Numbered from the stretch's first letter, positions 1 to 11,799 are shown. The stretch is DNA of 64,000 nucleotides from Axinella damicornis (GCA_963931865.1 OZ007507.1:7678847-7742846), one strand, 5' to 3'. Notes: generated by a model from the letters alone, not told the origin. Made by a program: numbers and translations.

Positions 1-93
1 TCAACTCCGATGTGCTTCCGTTGCTGAGTGTAGATCCTTATTCCAGTGTAGGCCTTATTCCAGGCCCAATAGCTAGACTGGATCTTGTTATTA

Positions 94-122
94 CAGGGTT
101 TCATTTGGGGGGCAGGGCATTC

Positions 123-158
<36 letters not shown>
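94..158. mobile_element. hAT-like element end with C35 tract
   Basis: The sequence begins CAGGGTTTCATTTGG and runs into an uninterrupted run of 35 C (124-158). The same CAGGGTTTCAT end borders the better-defined elements at 8846-9564 and 61626-61875, so this is read as one end of that family. No matching right end was found nearby. Confidence 0.4.
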
Positions 159-230
159 ACAACAATTTTCTAAGTGAAACACTGGATTCGTAAGTAATGT
201 ATATGATCAACTCCCAGTCTTACACAAGTT

Positions 231-500
231 TCCAGGCCATAGCCTCCATCCCAGGCCATAGCCTCCATCCCAGGCCATCTCCTCATTTTCAGGCCATAGC
301 CTCCATCCCAGCCCATAGCCTCATTCCCAGGCCATAGCCTCCATCCCAGGCCATAGCCTCTATCTCAGGCCATCTCCTCATTTTCAGGCCATAGCCTCAT
401 CCCCTCTTTCCCAGCCCATAGCCTCATTCCCAGCCCATTTCCAGACCATAGACTCATTTCCGGGATGCATCCTCATTTCCAGGCCGTATACTCATTCACA
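231..500. repeat. Minisatellite, ~19-bp unit
   Basis: About a dozen imperfect tandem copies of a unit close to AGGCCATAGCCTCCATCCC. Some copies are replaced by a CCATCTCCTCATTTTC variant. Divergence rises towards the right edge. No coding reading was recognised. Confidence 0.8.
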
Positions 501-600
501 GACTACAATGTAGATCATAGCCAGCTCATTCCCACCTCATTTCCAGTGGGAGTGGCCTGAGGATGAGGCTACAGTGCTTGGATGTGAGTTGAGTTGTGAG

Positions 601-1341
601 CAGTTCACAACTGTGGGGGATTTCCCTGGGGGTTCCACTCAATTAGAGGCCTTGACCTCTGACACCAGAGTGTAATAGGAAGTGATGTGGCTAATTGAGT
701 GCTTTTACAGAGGTTTTTCAGAGTCCTTGCAATTTTCAGGCCAGAATGAAAACCGGAAGTTACGCGAATGCAAATTAAAATCGTTAGAGCTCGAGCGCTC
801 TCGATCTCACGCTTTGTGTGAACCAGGACGGACAAGCACTTACAGCAAAGACTTACGCCGGGTCCTACAAAGGTATTATGTACACCAATCACCGTAGATC
901 CACAAGGCTGACTAGTAAGAAGGCGCAATTGAGCTCTTTCCGGTCGAATCACTTGCTGAAGCTGTGGAATTAACTTCCTCCGGTACAGCATTCAACTGTG
1001 AGTCATAAACACTGCCTGAGTCTGCTAGTCTATCTACTGTACGTAGCTCGCATGCATGACAACTTGTGACTACTAGACGCTGATTGGTCAGAGAACTGCA
1101 TTCATGTGACTTCCGTTCTACAAACAAGGTCATTGTGCTTTAAGCCTACATAAACACCCTGTGGCTTTGGTCTTGTTGATTATCATGTTGGCCTAATTCA
1201 ATTGTCTGGGAACAGCATTCAGGCATTCTAATTTAGTTAGACCTTCCATGGGTTATGTGAAATCCCACTGAGGCTGTTCAGACCACTCAACAATCTCCAT
1301 GGTTACATGTAGCTTATACTGGGTACTGGGTACTACTGGGT

Positions 1342-1342
<1 letters not shown>
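601..1342. other. No recognised feature
   Basis: Unique-looking sequence with only short overlapping frames on both strands. None resembles a known domain. It may be intron or 5' flank of the Death-domain/ankyrin gene. Confidence 0.4.

Positions 1343-1381
<39 letters not shown>
1343..1381. repeat. C39 homopolymer
   Basis: An unbroken run of 39 C follows a short repeat of GGGTACT. It lies about 125 bp upstream of the Death-domain exon acceptor. Confidence 0.9.
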
Positions 1382-1382
<1 letters not shown>

Positions 1383-1505
1383 TTCCAAGTTACTCCACCC
1401 AACTTTACTCTACCAGCCTGCTACCTGTCAGAGATTAGAGAGCTGATTTCCAATATCCATTGCTTTTATAATTAGCAAGTTACCTGGTTAATTTTCTCCC
1501 AACAG

Positions 1506-1791
1506 CTCATGCAACTCCTGCCACACACGCCCACTCTGAAAGCACTCATTGAAATTTGTTTTCGATTGGCACTCGCTCAGCGTCAATCTTGACCTCAGTG
1601 GCCCTGGGCTGGGCATGATCGAGAGGAACTACCATGGTGACAACACGCGCTGCAAAACCGAGATGCTGTCTCACTGGCTAGAGAACACTGCAAGACCCTC
1701 CTGGAAAGCGGTTTGTCAAGCTTTGCATCTGATGGAAGCAGACACAGTTGCTGACAAAGAAAGTGCGTCACGTCTACTGCCACCCAAGAAG
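1506..1791 (+). CDS. Death-domain exon, frame broken by one base
   Basis: This is read as an exon of 286 bp between a pyrimidine-rich acceptor ending in AACAG and a GTACGT donor. Its second part reads as a Death domain: a DWHSLSVNLDLSG segment, then MIERNYHGD, RCKTEMLSHWL and PSWKAVCQAL, which matches helices 2 to 6 of the fold used in apoptosis and innate-immune adaptors. The first part, TLKALIEI (helix 1), lies in another frame. The two frames meet at a TTTT run (1559-1562); one T fewer would give a 285-bp, 95-codon exon. The exon is therefore either slightly pseudogenised, polymorphic, or carries a sequencing error. It lies upstream of the ankyrin exons in the same orientation, so a Death-domain/ankyrin protein is inferred, not shown. 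Confidence 0.7.
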
Positions 1792-2945
1792 GTACGTATG
1801 TTTATATTACTGGGGTGCATGCATGCATACGTATGCTGCCTTGAAGTATGCCTGCCTTCTTGTAGGGCTAGATTGTTATCAGACTATTGGACCGATTTCT
1901 GACCCAAAAGACCTTTCTGACGGAGACCAGTAAACTGAGTGCTAAACTGGTTTGCAAATCCGTTGTCCAGATCAGATTCATAATTTGACTTGACGATAAC
2001 TCGAGCTTGATGAGATCCCACCAGTGAGACACGTTATGGTCAGGTGTTGGCATTGTCCTAACAATGGCACACAATGACACACTCACAAAGTAATACTACA
2101 ATGGGTCAAGTGTATTGGAACCATAGCTCACCACGCTCTTTGGACAACAGACTTGTAAACCGGTGTAGTCCCCCTAGATGGTATTCTTAGTACCTGACGT
2201 TTAACCAACTGCTTGCAGCTTAATGAAGTACATATCTGGCTTTCTCTTATCCACCGGGACAGTCCAACTAAGCCTGGCTATGTGTCTGGCATATCCTTCT
2301 GGGGTGAGAAGGCCTGGGTACAAAGCTACGCATGACTAATGTCATAATTATTAAGTAACTCGATTGTCCCACATACGTAACACCTATCCTTAGTGAAGTA
2401 ATTTTATGCTAATTGAGAGGCACATGACATGACTCTGAAACCTGTGATTTCCATGTAGACTAGGAATACGTAGCCGCATGAACTGTCGAAACTATTGCGG
2501 AGTTGTGGTATAAACAGAGGTCTGAGTCTCAGGGTTGTAAATCTCGCACTGTCGAGTCCTCGCAGCAATAAAATCTTAATTGACCAGCAGGAAACCCGAC
2601 GCATTGTCAACATTTCTGAGCGTGACAGGTACCAGTACATATGTATGTAGCTACGCACGTACATACATACGTACGTGAGAACAGATCCCCCATTCAGAGC
2701 CTCCCGCTAATACACTAGGTAATAAACACCTCAGCTGCAGTGTGATTACTTGAGAAGGATTTTCCAGTTTAACTTCCCACAAATCTCAGTGTTCACTACT
2801 AAGCAGTCATCGTTGGGCAATCAGTCCAGTCCATGCTCGCTACTCAAGTTTACCCAACAATACCAAGCTGATATCAATGTCAGTGTTTTAGTGGTGGGTC
2901 ATTGATCATCAGCAGGCACCACTCTGGTGGAAAGTATGCTGTGTA
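1792..2945. other. Probable intron, nothing recognised
   Basis: It begins at the GTACGT donor of the Death-domain exon. Only short scattered frames occur, together with ACGTACGT-type short repeats near 2640-2670. No exon or mobile-element end was recognised. Confidence 0.4.
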
Positions 2946-3275
2946 CTGTAGTCTCCCAAAAATATTCCCTCAAAGAGAGGGGGGGGGGGGGGGGGGGGGG
3001 GGGTGTATTTTCAGGATTCACTGCACTCGAAAATAGATCCACCATCTGCATGTGCTCAAGCTCACAGACTTTCTTTGGGACTTGCCAATGGTACACTAGC
3101 TATAGCCTTCATTTCTTAACCTTTCACATGCAGTAGTTCTTCTGGAGCCCTTTCAGTGCTTTCCTGTTCATGGAAATGGGGTGGGTGTACTTTCGAGGAC
3201 CCAGTGCAACAACTTGTCACGAAAATGAGGGATGGGCGTGTTTTCGAGGGTGGGTGTATTATTGTGAGATTATGG
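2946..3275. mobile_element. Decayed TA-flanked TIR element with G25 run
   Basis: The left end CTGTAGTCTCCCAAAAAT and the right end, read inverted, CCATAATCTCACAATAAT, are diverged copies of the terminus of the element at 56621-57196. TA flanks both sides. Inside are a 25-G run (2979-3003) and motifs like TTTTCGAGG, also seen in that element. Confidence 0.55.
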
Positions 3276-3639
3276 TATAATTATGAGGGAGCTTGTGGGA
3301 AGTCATTCCACTTCCAGATAAAAGTCCAGATCTCAGTTTGTGTGTATGGTGGTACTGCAATAGGTATGTAAATGACTGTCCAGAATATGTATAAGTGGCA
3401 ACCACACTCCAGGTAACTGCAACTAGTAGGGCAACTCACCTCTTAGCCTCTTGTCTGTAGTTTTTCATTGGCACTGAAGTGCTCTATATAAATAAGGGTC
3501 GAAACCAGTCCAGGCTGTTTGCAGGGAGTGAGTGTAGCACTTACGAGGTGATTTGCTAAGTTTCTTCTGGCTTATTATTGCCCCTCCTACTGGCACACCA
3601 TACTTGATGCAGTACAACGAAATCACAACTCTTGGGATG

Positions 3640-3668
3640 TGTGTGTGTGTGTGTGTGGGGGGGGGGGG
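3640..3668. repeat. GT microsatellite running into poly-G
   Basis: About nine GT units followed directly by eleven or so G residues. Confidence 0.85.
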
Positions 3669-3755
3669 CTATATAATTGATTGTATAGGACCAAAAAGTT
3701 CAAATCAGCAGTTCTGATGGTAATTAGGTGAAATCTGCTCTTCTTCTCTCCCCAG

Positions 3756-3845
3756 ACCGAGCACCAGCAACCTTGGCCCTGCAGCCAATGGCTTTGGTGG
3801 GTGTGAGTGCTGTGTCCTCTAGCAACACTTCTTCCTCAGTGACAG
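3756..3845 (+). CDS. Candidate low-complexity exon
   Basis: A 90-bp open segment lies between a good acceptor (CTTCTTCTCTCCCCAG) and a GTGAGG donor. One frame reads APATLALQPMALVGVSAVSS and then a Ser/Thr-rich tail. No domain is recognised. It sits between the Death-domain exon and the ankyrin exons, so it could be the linker of the same protein. The only support is the splice-site pair and the open frame. Confidence 0.35.
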
Positions 3846-4062
3846 GTGAGGCCACTCTCACAAGGATCTCATTGCACATTACAGCAGTTGATCTGCCACC
3901 ATTTCAAAAGGCACTGTGTATTTTGGTCTTCCAACATGGAATAGAAGGGGGAAGACCTGTCATATGAGTGCACTGGTGGATCCAGGGGTACTTCGTTGAG
4001 TTCGGCCGAACTACCCAGAATTATACCCACAAAATATCGTAGACTACGTATCGACCAGTGGC

Positions 4063-4639
4063 GGATCTAGGGGTGCGAGCAAACCCCCCTTTTGACCCTT
4101 GTTAACATAAACTACTTGTATTATTGTAGCTGTGGTTGGTAATACCTTGACCGTTTGCGGGCTGAAAGCCTGAAGGCAGACATAGTCTTGAGCTAGCTAG
4201 GTTTACGCTGCTGCTACACAATTTTAATTTTACATCAATTATTTTTGTTCTGTATAATATATGTTTAATTAGAAAATAAAGCAATAACGCAGTGTTCAAT
4301 CGACTGTCCACATATATACGTGGTTGTAGTCCGTCGACGATGAAAAGAAGGAAGCTAACAGTCCCACACATCAATACTTACTGGTTACTTAGTCAATCTT
4401 CTTTGCGTCTGGGGTTACTTAGTCAATCTTCTTTGCGTCTGGGGTTACTTAGTCAATCTTCTTTGCGTCTGGGAACATGTCCAGAATGCGAGATGCTACG
4501 AGAGTGCTTCCTGATCGCTAAAAAGAACACGTAAAAAAATTTTCTGACTGATCACCGCTTCACAGCTCTGCGCACCGCCGAAGGCACTGTGTATGTGCCA
4601 ACCGAACCCCCCTTTCAAAATTTCTAGATCCGCCACTGG
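4063..4639. mobile_element. Nonautonomous hAT-like element with internal 3x30-bp repeat
   Basis: The termini are CAGTGGCGGATCTAG (4063) and CTAGATCCGCCACTG (to 4639), a 15-bp perfect inverted repeat typical of hAT-like elements. Inside, a 30-bp unit containing TTACTTAGTCAATCTTC occurs three times in perfect tandem (4383-4472). A related end, CACTGGTGGATCCAGGGG, lies about 90 bp upstream at 3970, which suggests nesting or a partial second copy. No clean target duplication was found. It encodes no transposase. Confidence 0.65.
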
Positions 4640-4792
4640 AGTGGCATCAAGTGTAGAGTGAAAATTCAGAGAACTTCATTCTGTGTCCACCGCCTGGTGT
4701 TTGGAATTGCATGCAGCATATTGTTATACTGTGAGATACGTATGCAAGTGATTTTAGTTTCAATATTGTGATGTTGTTTTCAGCATGCATAT

Positions 4793-5210
4793 TAGGCTTG
4801 GGCGGATTATTCCGGAATAATTTTGGGAATAATAGGTAGTGGGGAGATTCCGGAATAATGCAGGAATAATAGGTGTGGAAATTGGTATAATTATATTCAT
4901 TCAATCAATGTGCACATGCACACCGCGCCACAGTCGCCACTTCGCATGCTACATAAATAATTTGCTAGTTCTAGTCCTGATGGCTGCAAGCAGTGGTACT
5001 AGTAGTTCAGTAGACCCTGTGTGGAGTCTGATTCGGATGACATTGACTCCTCCGACATCGAAGTGATGTCACTGTTGAGCGTCCTTCACTGCCCGAATTG
5101 AGAATAATTCGAGAATAATAGGTACTAGATTATGGGAATAATGGGTAGTTTTAGGGGAATCAAATGAAAGAATAATAGGTGGAAAAACAGGAATAATCCG
5201 CCCAAGTCTA
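4793..5210. mobile_element. hAT-type MITE with 8-bp target duplication
   Basis: The element starts TAGGCTTGGGCGGATTATTC and ends in its near-perfect inverse. It is flanked by an exact 8-bp duplication ATGCATAT (4785-4792 and 5211-5218). TAG...CTA ends with an 8-bp duplication indicate hAT. The interior has at least five copies of GAATAATAGGT, subterminal-repeat style. It is 418 bp and noncoding. A sister copy lies at 53268-53737. Confidence 0.85.
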
Positions 5211-5218
5211 ATGCATAT

Positions 5219-7299
5219 CGAGCCGCCGTAGGCGGCTCAATATGCCCTTGATGTTATGTAAGGCTTCTTATTCCTTTACAAACCTGGATGCTCTGCCCCC
5301 AACTTCCGGCGAGTGAGAGAAACGGTCTAGCTCAATAGACTATGCTATCAAAACAGACGTGCCATACATGCTTACTTTGTAGCTTCAGTGGCATAGGAAG
5401 CAAATTGGCTTACAGCATAATGTAAGCAAGTCCCATAGATGATCTGCACGCTCCAAGTCATTCAAGTACTCCTGCTGTGTCTTGTTTGCTGTTATTGCAG
5501 CTACTCACATGAAGAGATTGTTCCTGCTCACTAAGAAACTCCTGGAGTAGTAGTAGTAAAAGGTTTGCTAGTATGACTTGCAGTATGGCACTCATATAAA
5601 CGACATATTTGCATGTTATTACATTATGCATCCTGTATGCCTGGATCTTGTGTAGTTGGGTGGGAGTGAGAGTTTGCGAAAATACTCATATCCCAGGAGG
5701 TGGAGCTGTTGGAGGCATGTCAATATGACCTAGTGAGGCAGGTCTTACTTTGGATCATGTGGGTACTATAATAGTGCTGAGTGAATGTGCATGCCCTCTC
5801 CACTTCATGGGTTGCTTTGTCAGTTGGTATGGGGTTGCATGTATTCAGTATTACATAGTTGAGTGCCATGTAGTGGGTATAGTACATCATTGGCATTGAA
5901 CCACTGACACCTGCCCCTGCACTCGTACTCAGACACTGCACTCAGACACTTCACTCGTACTCAGACACTGCACTCGTACTCAGACACTGCACTCATACTC
6001 AGACATCCTGCTGACCATATGCAGTGCACATGCCACTCCATGATAGCTGAGTCGTATCCAGAAATGAAACATATTGGTGGTCATATTACTGTTCCCTCAC
6101 ATGGAATGGAATTGGAACGGCAGATGTGCTGTGAAGTCTGACTTCGAAGTGCCATCGATGACCATTTTTACATGTACGTATGTTGCTAAACTCTGCCATA
6201 TTGTAAACAGTACCCACTGGTGTAAGAACCGGTGGGGCTGGAGCCACCCCAAAAACAAAAGCAGGGGGTTCCCCCCCCCCCCCCCCCCCTTTTGCAATAC
6301 AAGCCACGTGTAGTGCTATAGCGGTAGTTGATTATTGTATGGCACAGAGGCACGTCCAGTCATTCTTCGGCCCAGTTCCATGGACTGTACTAGGTAAGGT
6401 AACATGTAGTACGTACGTAGCTATACACATTGCCTCTAGCTGCCTACACACTGCTTCTATCTTGGTGGATTATAACTAAGTTAGCTATGCCGTGTATCCG
6501 CCAAGAGAAGAAGCTACTACGCTTGTCAAGTCGCAATGATGCCTGATATCTAGTGTACCACTTTTTGTCATACAGAAACTGACCAGGACTCATCACCAGA
6601 CAGATAGTGACGATAGCAATGTCATATAAACAATTTGTCATTGTAATCTTACAGAGTTAACCTTAGTACAATGCAGCGGAAATGGACTCAGAATGCACCA
6701 AAGTTACTCTCAGAGTGTCTAAAAATCAAAAGTTTACACAGGGGGCATGCCCCCAGACCCCCCAAGTTATGACGGGCTTCGCCCCACCCAACTATCTGTT
6801 GGTCACACCATACAAAACATCTTCTTACACCCTTGGTACATGATAATCAACACAGAATAATGTAAAGCAGCTTGTGTAAACAAACTACACAACGAGTTGG
6901 GCTTTCCAAGGGAAATTACATGACATTTTAGTCAATAGCATAATAATTCCAGTGGCATGAACCCTACAGGGGGCATTTAGACACTAAGTCCAAGTTGAAC
7001 TTGCGTAGCCTTGTTTCCAGGCTTACCCCTTCGTTTATCACTTGCAGTACTGCAAGCGACAAATGCTGGTGTGAGAAGGCCTGGGATCAAAGCTAGAAAA
7101 GCTCCTCATATACCACAGAAGTACTTGCAAAGTCAAACTATCAGCAGTTGAAGTCCTGTCCAGCCTCCCCAGCTTTCAAATAGCAATATGTATGTTTGCT
7201 GCCGTGTTGCTATGGTGCCAGCATTATAGGTGTTCTCTACCTCCAGTACTACTGCTCTATGAACCTATCTTAGTTTGTGTGGCCCATCCTACCATACAG
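5219..7299. other. Intron-like stretch with repeat scraps
   Basis: It contains a minisatellite at about 5925-6003 (CACTCGTACTCAGACACTG units), a C19 run at 6271-6289, and a fragment near 6738-6785 with GGGGGCATGCCCCCAGACC, a sequence style common in hAT-like elements. A foldback scrap of the AGCCT...AGGCCTGGGA type lies at 7011-7095. The last ~110 bp (from 7190) recur at 10810 as the intron leading to an ankyrin exon. No gene is recognised before 7300. Confidence 0.5.
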
Positions 7300-7398
7300 G
7301 ATAGTTGGACAGCACTAAAGCAAGCCAGTTTCCTTAGCCACCAGAAGGTGGTGGAGCTCCTCCTGCAAGCAGGAGCCAACCCTGACTTACAGGACAAG
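7300..7398 (+). CDS. Ankyrin-repeat exon 1
   Basis: A 99-bp exon, 33 codons in phase 0, between CCATACAG and a GTGAGC donor. It reads DSWTALKQASFLSHQ then KVVELLLQAGANPDLQDK, one full ankyrin repeat: helix 1, the VVELLL second helix and the AGANP loop. Ankyrin repeats are protein-binding modules. The exon is intact in frame. A diverged duplicate, with its upstream intron, is at 10920-11008. Confidence 0.8.
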
Positions 7399-7970
7399 GT
7401 GAGCACAGGCGAGACCACTTGTGTACATGCGAACCTGAATAGTAGCCCTTCATCCTGTGAAACCAGGAGCTGGAGTGGAACTCCCTCCTACACATATACT
7501 AGCCTTGTTCCCAGCTAGGCCAATCCCGTTTGGTCTACACTGACAGTAGACAGAAGCAACAAAAGTGGGGAAGGCCTCTGGGGGAGCATTAATCACATGA
7601 ATGTCAGTTGGATGTAGGGGGGTGGGGCCCAACTACAAATATTCATGCATCACACATTTGGGAAGAGTTCTTATGCAGAGTAGTCTGGAGTGTGGAGTAG
7701 CAGTAGAGCACTTGAACCTGTGTTGTTGCCACCTTCCCCCCCTCCCCACATTCACCTTGCGTCCCCATGACATCATTCATGGCCGTCAATGGTCCCAGGC
7801 CTTCCCTGCTTTTGCGGGTCTTCGTGCATTATTGTCAATTGATGCAAGCCAAAAATAAGTGCCAACTAACTTTGTTTTCACTGCTCTTTCAGCACAAACT
7901 GCTTGTTTGGATGGTGATGGTCTGAAAATTGTCATACATTTCAGGGTATGTTCATTTCCCGTGCACACAG

Positions 7971-8069
7971 GATGGATTCTTCCCACTCTACTCTGCTAGC
8001 CAGGAGGGGTATGCTGGGATTGTGGAGCTGCTCCTTCTGTCAGGGGCTAGGGTGGACCTGCAGACACAG
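7971..8069 (+). CDS. Ankyrin-repeat exon 2
   Basis: Another 99-bp, 33-codon phase-0 exon, from GCACACAG to a GTGGGC donor. It reads DGFFPLYSASQEGYAGIVEL then LLLSGARVDLQTQ, one ankyrin repeat. The FFPL start replaces the usual TPLH. Its upstream intron contains a CATTTCCC(A/G)TGCACA motif before the acceptor, shared with the exons at 11701, 12325 and 16958. It is the best preserved of that subgroup. Confidence 0.8.
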
Positions 8070-8583
8070 GTGGGCATTACTACAGCACTGAATGTTAGAT
8101 CTCCATCAGCTCCCCACATACAAGAGCACATTGATACCTTGCTGGTTGGGTATGGAACTGGGCACAGACCCATAACACACGTGCTGTGTGCTCTGTACTG
8201 ATCCCAATACTCTGTTGATACAAGTCAGTGAAAACATTAGCCTCAATCCAAGCCCCTCCCACCTCCAGTTTCTTTATCACTGAGACAAATTTAATCTGCC
8301 TGAATGGATTGAGCATAGATGCCAACTACATAGGATAGGACATAAATGAGTGAGATGGTGCTGGACTGTGTGAGACATGCTACTGTTACAGTAATAACTC
8401 AGGAGTATGCACAGCGATTCATTTCAGCAGCTGCATGTACCCATAGCAGAAGGCTGCACTGCTCCACATTTTGCTCTGCTACTGTCTACTGTCAATACAG
8501 ACTACAGAATAGAAGTGGACAGAAGTAGAAGAGTGAGGGGGAGCATGAGTGTCCGGTGGACGTAGGGGGTGGGGTCCAACTAT

Positions 8584-8730
8584 ACATGCACCACTCCAGG
8601 GTTCTATCTAGGATTTTGAGTTTGGGGGAGAAGGTCTTTGGAATCATGGTCGGCAGAGGACTGCGGTGGTAGGCCGCAATTATCTAGGGGGAATCTGGGG
8701 GCATACCCAGTTTGAGCCTTCTGAGAGTGG
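8584..8730. mobile_element. Element end fragment
   Basis: The segment CAGGGTTCTATCTAGGATT is followed by G-rich sequence and GGGGGAATCTGGGGGCATAC. This arrangement resembles hAT-like element ends. No partner end was located. Confidence 0.3.
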
Positions 8731-8845
8731 TTCTGAGGTCCAGTGTGTATGCATGTGACAGTCACAGGATCATTTTAATATACAGCCTTCATATTTGCTA
8801 GCCCATGGCTGAGCCAACTGAGCCCCTCCTATCTACTACTAGCCT

Positions 8846-9564
8846 CAGGGTTTCATACAGGGGGTTGGCCCTGGGATTCCCCCCCCCCCCCCCCCCCCCC
8901 AGAAAACAGAAGACAATAAACTGGTTGGACATGCAGCAGTATAAGTAGTGAATAAGTGAAGTGTGCTAGCTACATCTTACAGGCAAATACGGTGGTTTTT
9001 CTCTTTAAAAACATCTACAATCTCATTAAAGACTACTTGTAAGCAAAAATCAATTTGTGGATTTACCCTCTTCAGTGGCGGATTTACGGGGGGTAAGGGG
9101 GGTGCAAATGGCGGCACATGAATGACTATGCAGCAGTGGCAAGCAGCAACAACAACCAGGGCTAGGCTGAGGCACAGTTACACACTCACGTATCAGTTCC
9201 TTACTGATCTTCAGATGTTTGACTAGGCCTAGAGTTGCTTCGGTTCTGACTTCCGGCAACTCACTTAGCTAGCTACTGTATCGTCTATACGTACGTAGGC
9301 GCTAGATAGCTACGTAGGTAAACATTTTTTGTACACTTAATTGGAACGGAATTGACGTCGAGAGCAAGAGCGCATTGCGAAAGTCATGCAGACGGTCATC
9401 GCACGGAAACCAGAGAGCAGTGGCAGTGCAGTGCAAAGCACGAAGGTGCTATGACAGCCCATCCAGGCAATTGAAAAATGACCGCAAGCCGTGGGGCTTG
9501 CATGGGTTGCCATGTGTCCCCCCCCCCCCCCCCCCCCCAGCAAAAAATCCTGTATGAAACCCTG
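8846..9564. mobile_element. TIR element with two C runs
   Basis: The ends are CAGGGTTTCATACAG and CTGTATGAAACCCTG, 15-bp inverted repeats. Flanks CTAGCCT and CTAGCCC may be a slightly diverged target duplication. Runs of 22 C (8879-8900) and 21 C (9518-9538) sit near each end. A second end-like motif, CAGTGGCGGATTTACGGGG, begins near 9073. No transposase frame was recognised. It belongs with 61626-61875. Confidence 0.65.
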
Positions 9565-9589
9565 CTAGCCCCTACAAAATTTAGGGGGG

Positions 9590-10165
9590 GAATCCCCCAG
9601 TAGATAGAACTCGGCACTAGCAGTGGAGCACTTGAACCTAGCCAAATGTATGGCAGATACATAATTATGTGTTAACTTATTACCCCACGTCCGCCCCCTC
9701 TCCCCATGTTCACCTTGCATCCACATGGCACCATTCACGGTCGTTATTGCTCCCAGGCCTTCCCTGCTTTTGCCGGTCTTCATGTATTATGGTCAATGAA
9801 ACCAAAAATAAGATACAGGGTAGGCCTGACTACGAGTATTGCCATGAACAAGCACACATTCTCAAACAAGCATCGACTAACATTCACATTCACTCCTCTT
9901 TCAGGTCTCTAGACAATACACTGTGTGGTTTCCCTGCATCCTGTGAAACCAGGAGGTGAGTGAAACTCCTCCCACACATGTACGTACTAGCTTAATTGTT
10001 CCTCCGCATTTTACTTTAGTTTGCGTTGACAAATGAATAGATATGGGAGTGGAAGAGTGGTATAAATGTGGGAGCAGTAATCACATGACTGATGTCAGGT
10101 GAATGTTGGGGGGTAGGGCCTAACCACAAATATGCATGCAGCGAACAATTGGAAGCAATTTAGTT
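9590..10165. repeat. Duplicated intron block lacking its exon
   Basis: Long stretches (for example CAGGCCTTCCCTGCTTTTGC and GTGAAACCAGGAG) recur around 7450-7850 and 11040-11600, where they are introns next to ankyrin exons. No 99-bp exon is visible here. This supports tandem duplication of exon-intron units followed by decay. Confidence 0.5.
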
Positions 10166-10166
10166 A

Positions 10167-10277
10167 GCCTCGTTCCCAGACCTCCGCCCAGATTTTATCC
10201 CATAGACGTGGAGAAAAATTGTTTTTTCTCCATGGCTACGAGATAAAATCTGGGCGGAGGCCTGGGAATGAGACTAA
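10167..10277. mobile_element. Foldback MITE, TAGCCTCG type
   Basis: A ~111-bp near-palindrome: TAGCCTCGTTCCCAGACC and CCGCCCAGATTTTATC are answered by GATAAAATCTGGGCGG and GGCCTGGGAATGAGACTA. Many diverged relatives occur in the window (for example 23073, 40050, 47758, 57826, 58081, 63645). Confidence 0.7.
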
Positions 10278-10810
10278 GTTTGGTCATTCACCTTGCTTCA
10301 TTTTCTTCTGTGTAGTGCAGACTAAAGAATAAGAAATAAGAAGTGGGGTATAAGGTCTGGGAACAAGACTAGTGCTATCATGAATAAGTACACATTCTCA
10401 AATGAGCATCAACAGCAATTGTTCTCGCTGCTCGCTCTTCAACAAACACACTTTTTCTTGCCCAAGTAGGCTGAGGGTGGGGTGGTGGTGCATGTTAGTG
10501 AGGAGTGGTGAGACAATGTGTACCAAATATGGACATTGTCAGCGCACCTTAATTACACGTAACCAGAAAGCTCTAGTAGGACTTCTCACCTGAACGGTTG
10601 TTGCTTGCAATACTGTATTATGCGTAACCCTGTCTCCAGGCTGACGCTATCGCTTGCCACTTGCAGTATTGCACGTGACAAACGTTGGGGTAAGAAGGCC
10701 TGGGAATGAGGCTAGAAAACTCCTCATGACTATACGTGTAATCATTACAGAGAAGTACTTGCAAAGTCAAACTATCAGCAGTCGAAGTCATGTCCATCCT
10801 TCCCCAGCTT
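10278..10810. other. Intron-like, repeat scraps only
   Basis: It contains fragments of the ankyrin intron repeat (near 10380-10450) and a diverged AGCCT/AGGCCTGGG foldback at 10625-10715. No coding exon was recognised. Confidence 0.35.
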
Positions 10811-10919
10811 TCACATGTATGTTTGCTGCCGTGTTGCTATGGTGCCAGCATTATAGGTGTTCTCTACCTCCAGTACTACTGCTCTCTGATTAGTTTGTGT
10901 GGCCCATTCTACCATACAG

Positions 10920-11008
10920 GATGGTGGGATAGCACCAGTTTCCTTGGCCACCAGAAGGTGGTGGAGCTCCTCCTGCGAGCAGGAGCCAACCCTGGCCTAC
11001 AGGACAAG
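10920..11008 (+). pseudogene. Broken ankyrin-repeat exon
   Basis: A duplicate of the 7300-7398 exon with the same CCATACAG acceptor and GTGAGC donor, but 89 bp long. Ten bases are missing near the start, so frame is lost across the exon. The KVVELLLRAGANPGLQDK part remains readable in one frame. It can only be skipped or cause truncation in a transcript. Confidence 0.75.
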
Positions 11009-11333
11009 GTGAGCACAACCTGAGTATAGTGAATATGGTAGCCCTGCATCCACGAGCTGGAGTGAAACTCCCTCCTACAGCCTTGTTCCCTGACTACTCA
11101 ATTTGTTTGCATTGACAATAACAGACGGAAGCAGAAAAATGAGGAAGGCCTAGGAGCATTAATCACATGAAGGTGTAAGTAACTCAGGTGCAGGGACCCA
11201 ACCACAAAATTAATATGCATGTACCACAAATTTGATAGTGAGTGTAGTGCTGGTCAAATGGAGTAGTCTTGAACATCTCCAGTTTAGAGTGCTCAAACCT
11301 AGTGACATGAACGGCAGATACATTCATTTGTTG

Positions 11334-11357
11334 CCCCCCCCCCCCCCCCCCCCCCCC
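11334..11357. repeat. C24 homopolymer
   Basis: An unbroken run of 24 C within the duplicated intron block. The corresponding place in the 7.7-kb copy is only a shorter C-rich stretch, which suggests expansion. Confidence 0.85.
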
Positions 11358-11700
11358 TAATCCCCCCACGGTTCACCTTGCATCCACATGACAGTAATTA
11401 AGGCTCCCAGGCTCCCTGACCTTCCCTGTTTTATCGGTCATCCACTTCTGTGTATTATTGTGAATGCAACCAACAAAGAAGAAATGGGGTAAGCCTGACA
11501 GTAGAGTATTGTCATGAACAAGTACACATTCTCAAACAAGCATCAACTACGTAACATTGTTTTTGCTGCTCTTTCAGGTCTGCGTTATGTAATTACAAGC
11601 TTTCAACCAAGCACACACAAATTTGCTTGTCTGGATGGTTGTACTACGTGTCTGAAGCTGAAATTTAATTTCAGGGTGTGCTCATTTCCCATGCACAGAG

Positions 11701-11799
11701 GATGGATTCTTCCCACTCTACTCTGCCAGCCAGGAGGTGTATGCTGGGATTGTGGAGCTGCTGCTCCAGTCTGAGGCTAGTGTGGACCTGCGGAACAGG
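11701..11799 (+). CDS. Ankyrin-repeat exon 4
   Basis: A 99-bp, 33-codon exon, intact in phase 0, from GCACAGAG to a GTGCAT donor. It reads DGFFPLYSASQEVYAGIVEL then LLQSEASVDLRNR. The usual glycine of the AGA loop is replaced by Glu (SEAS). The donor is weaker than in its sisters. Confidence 0.7.
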
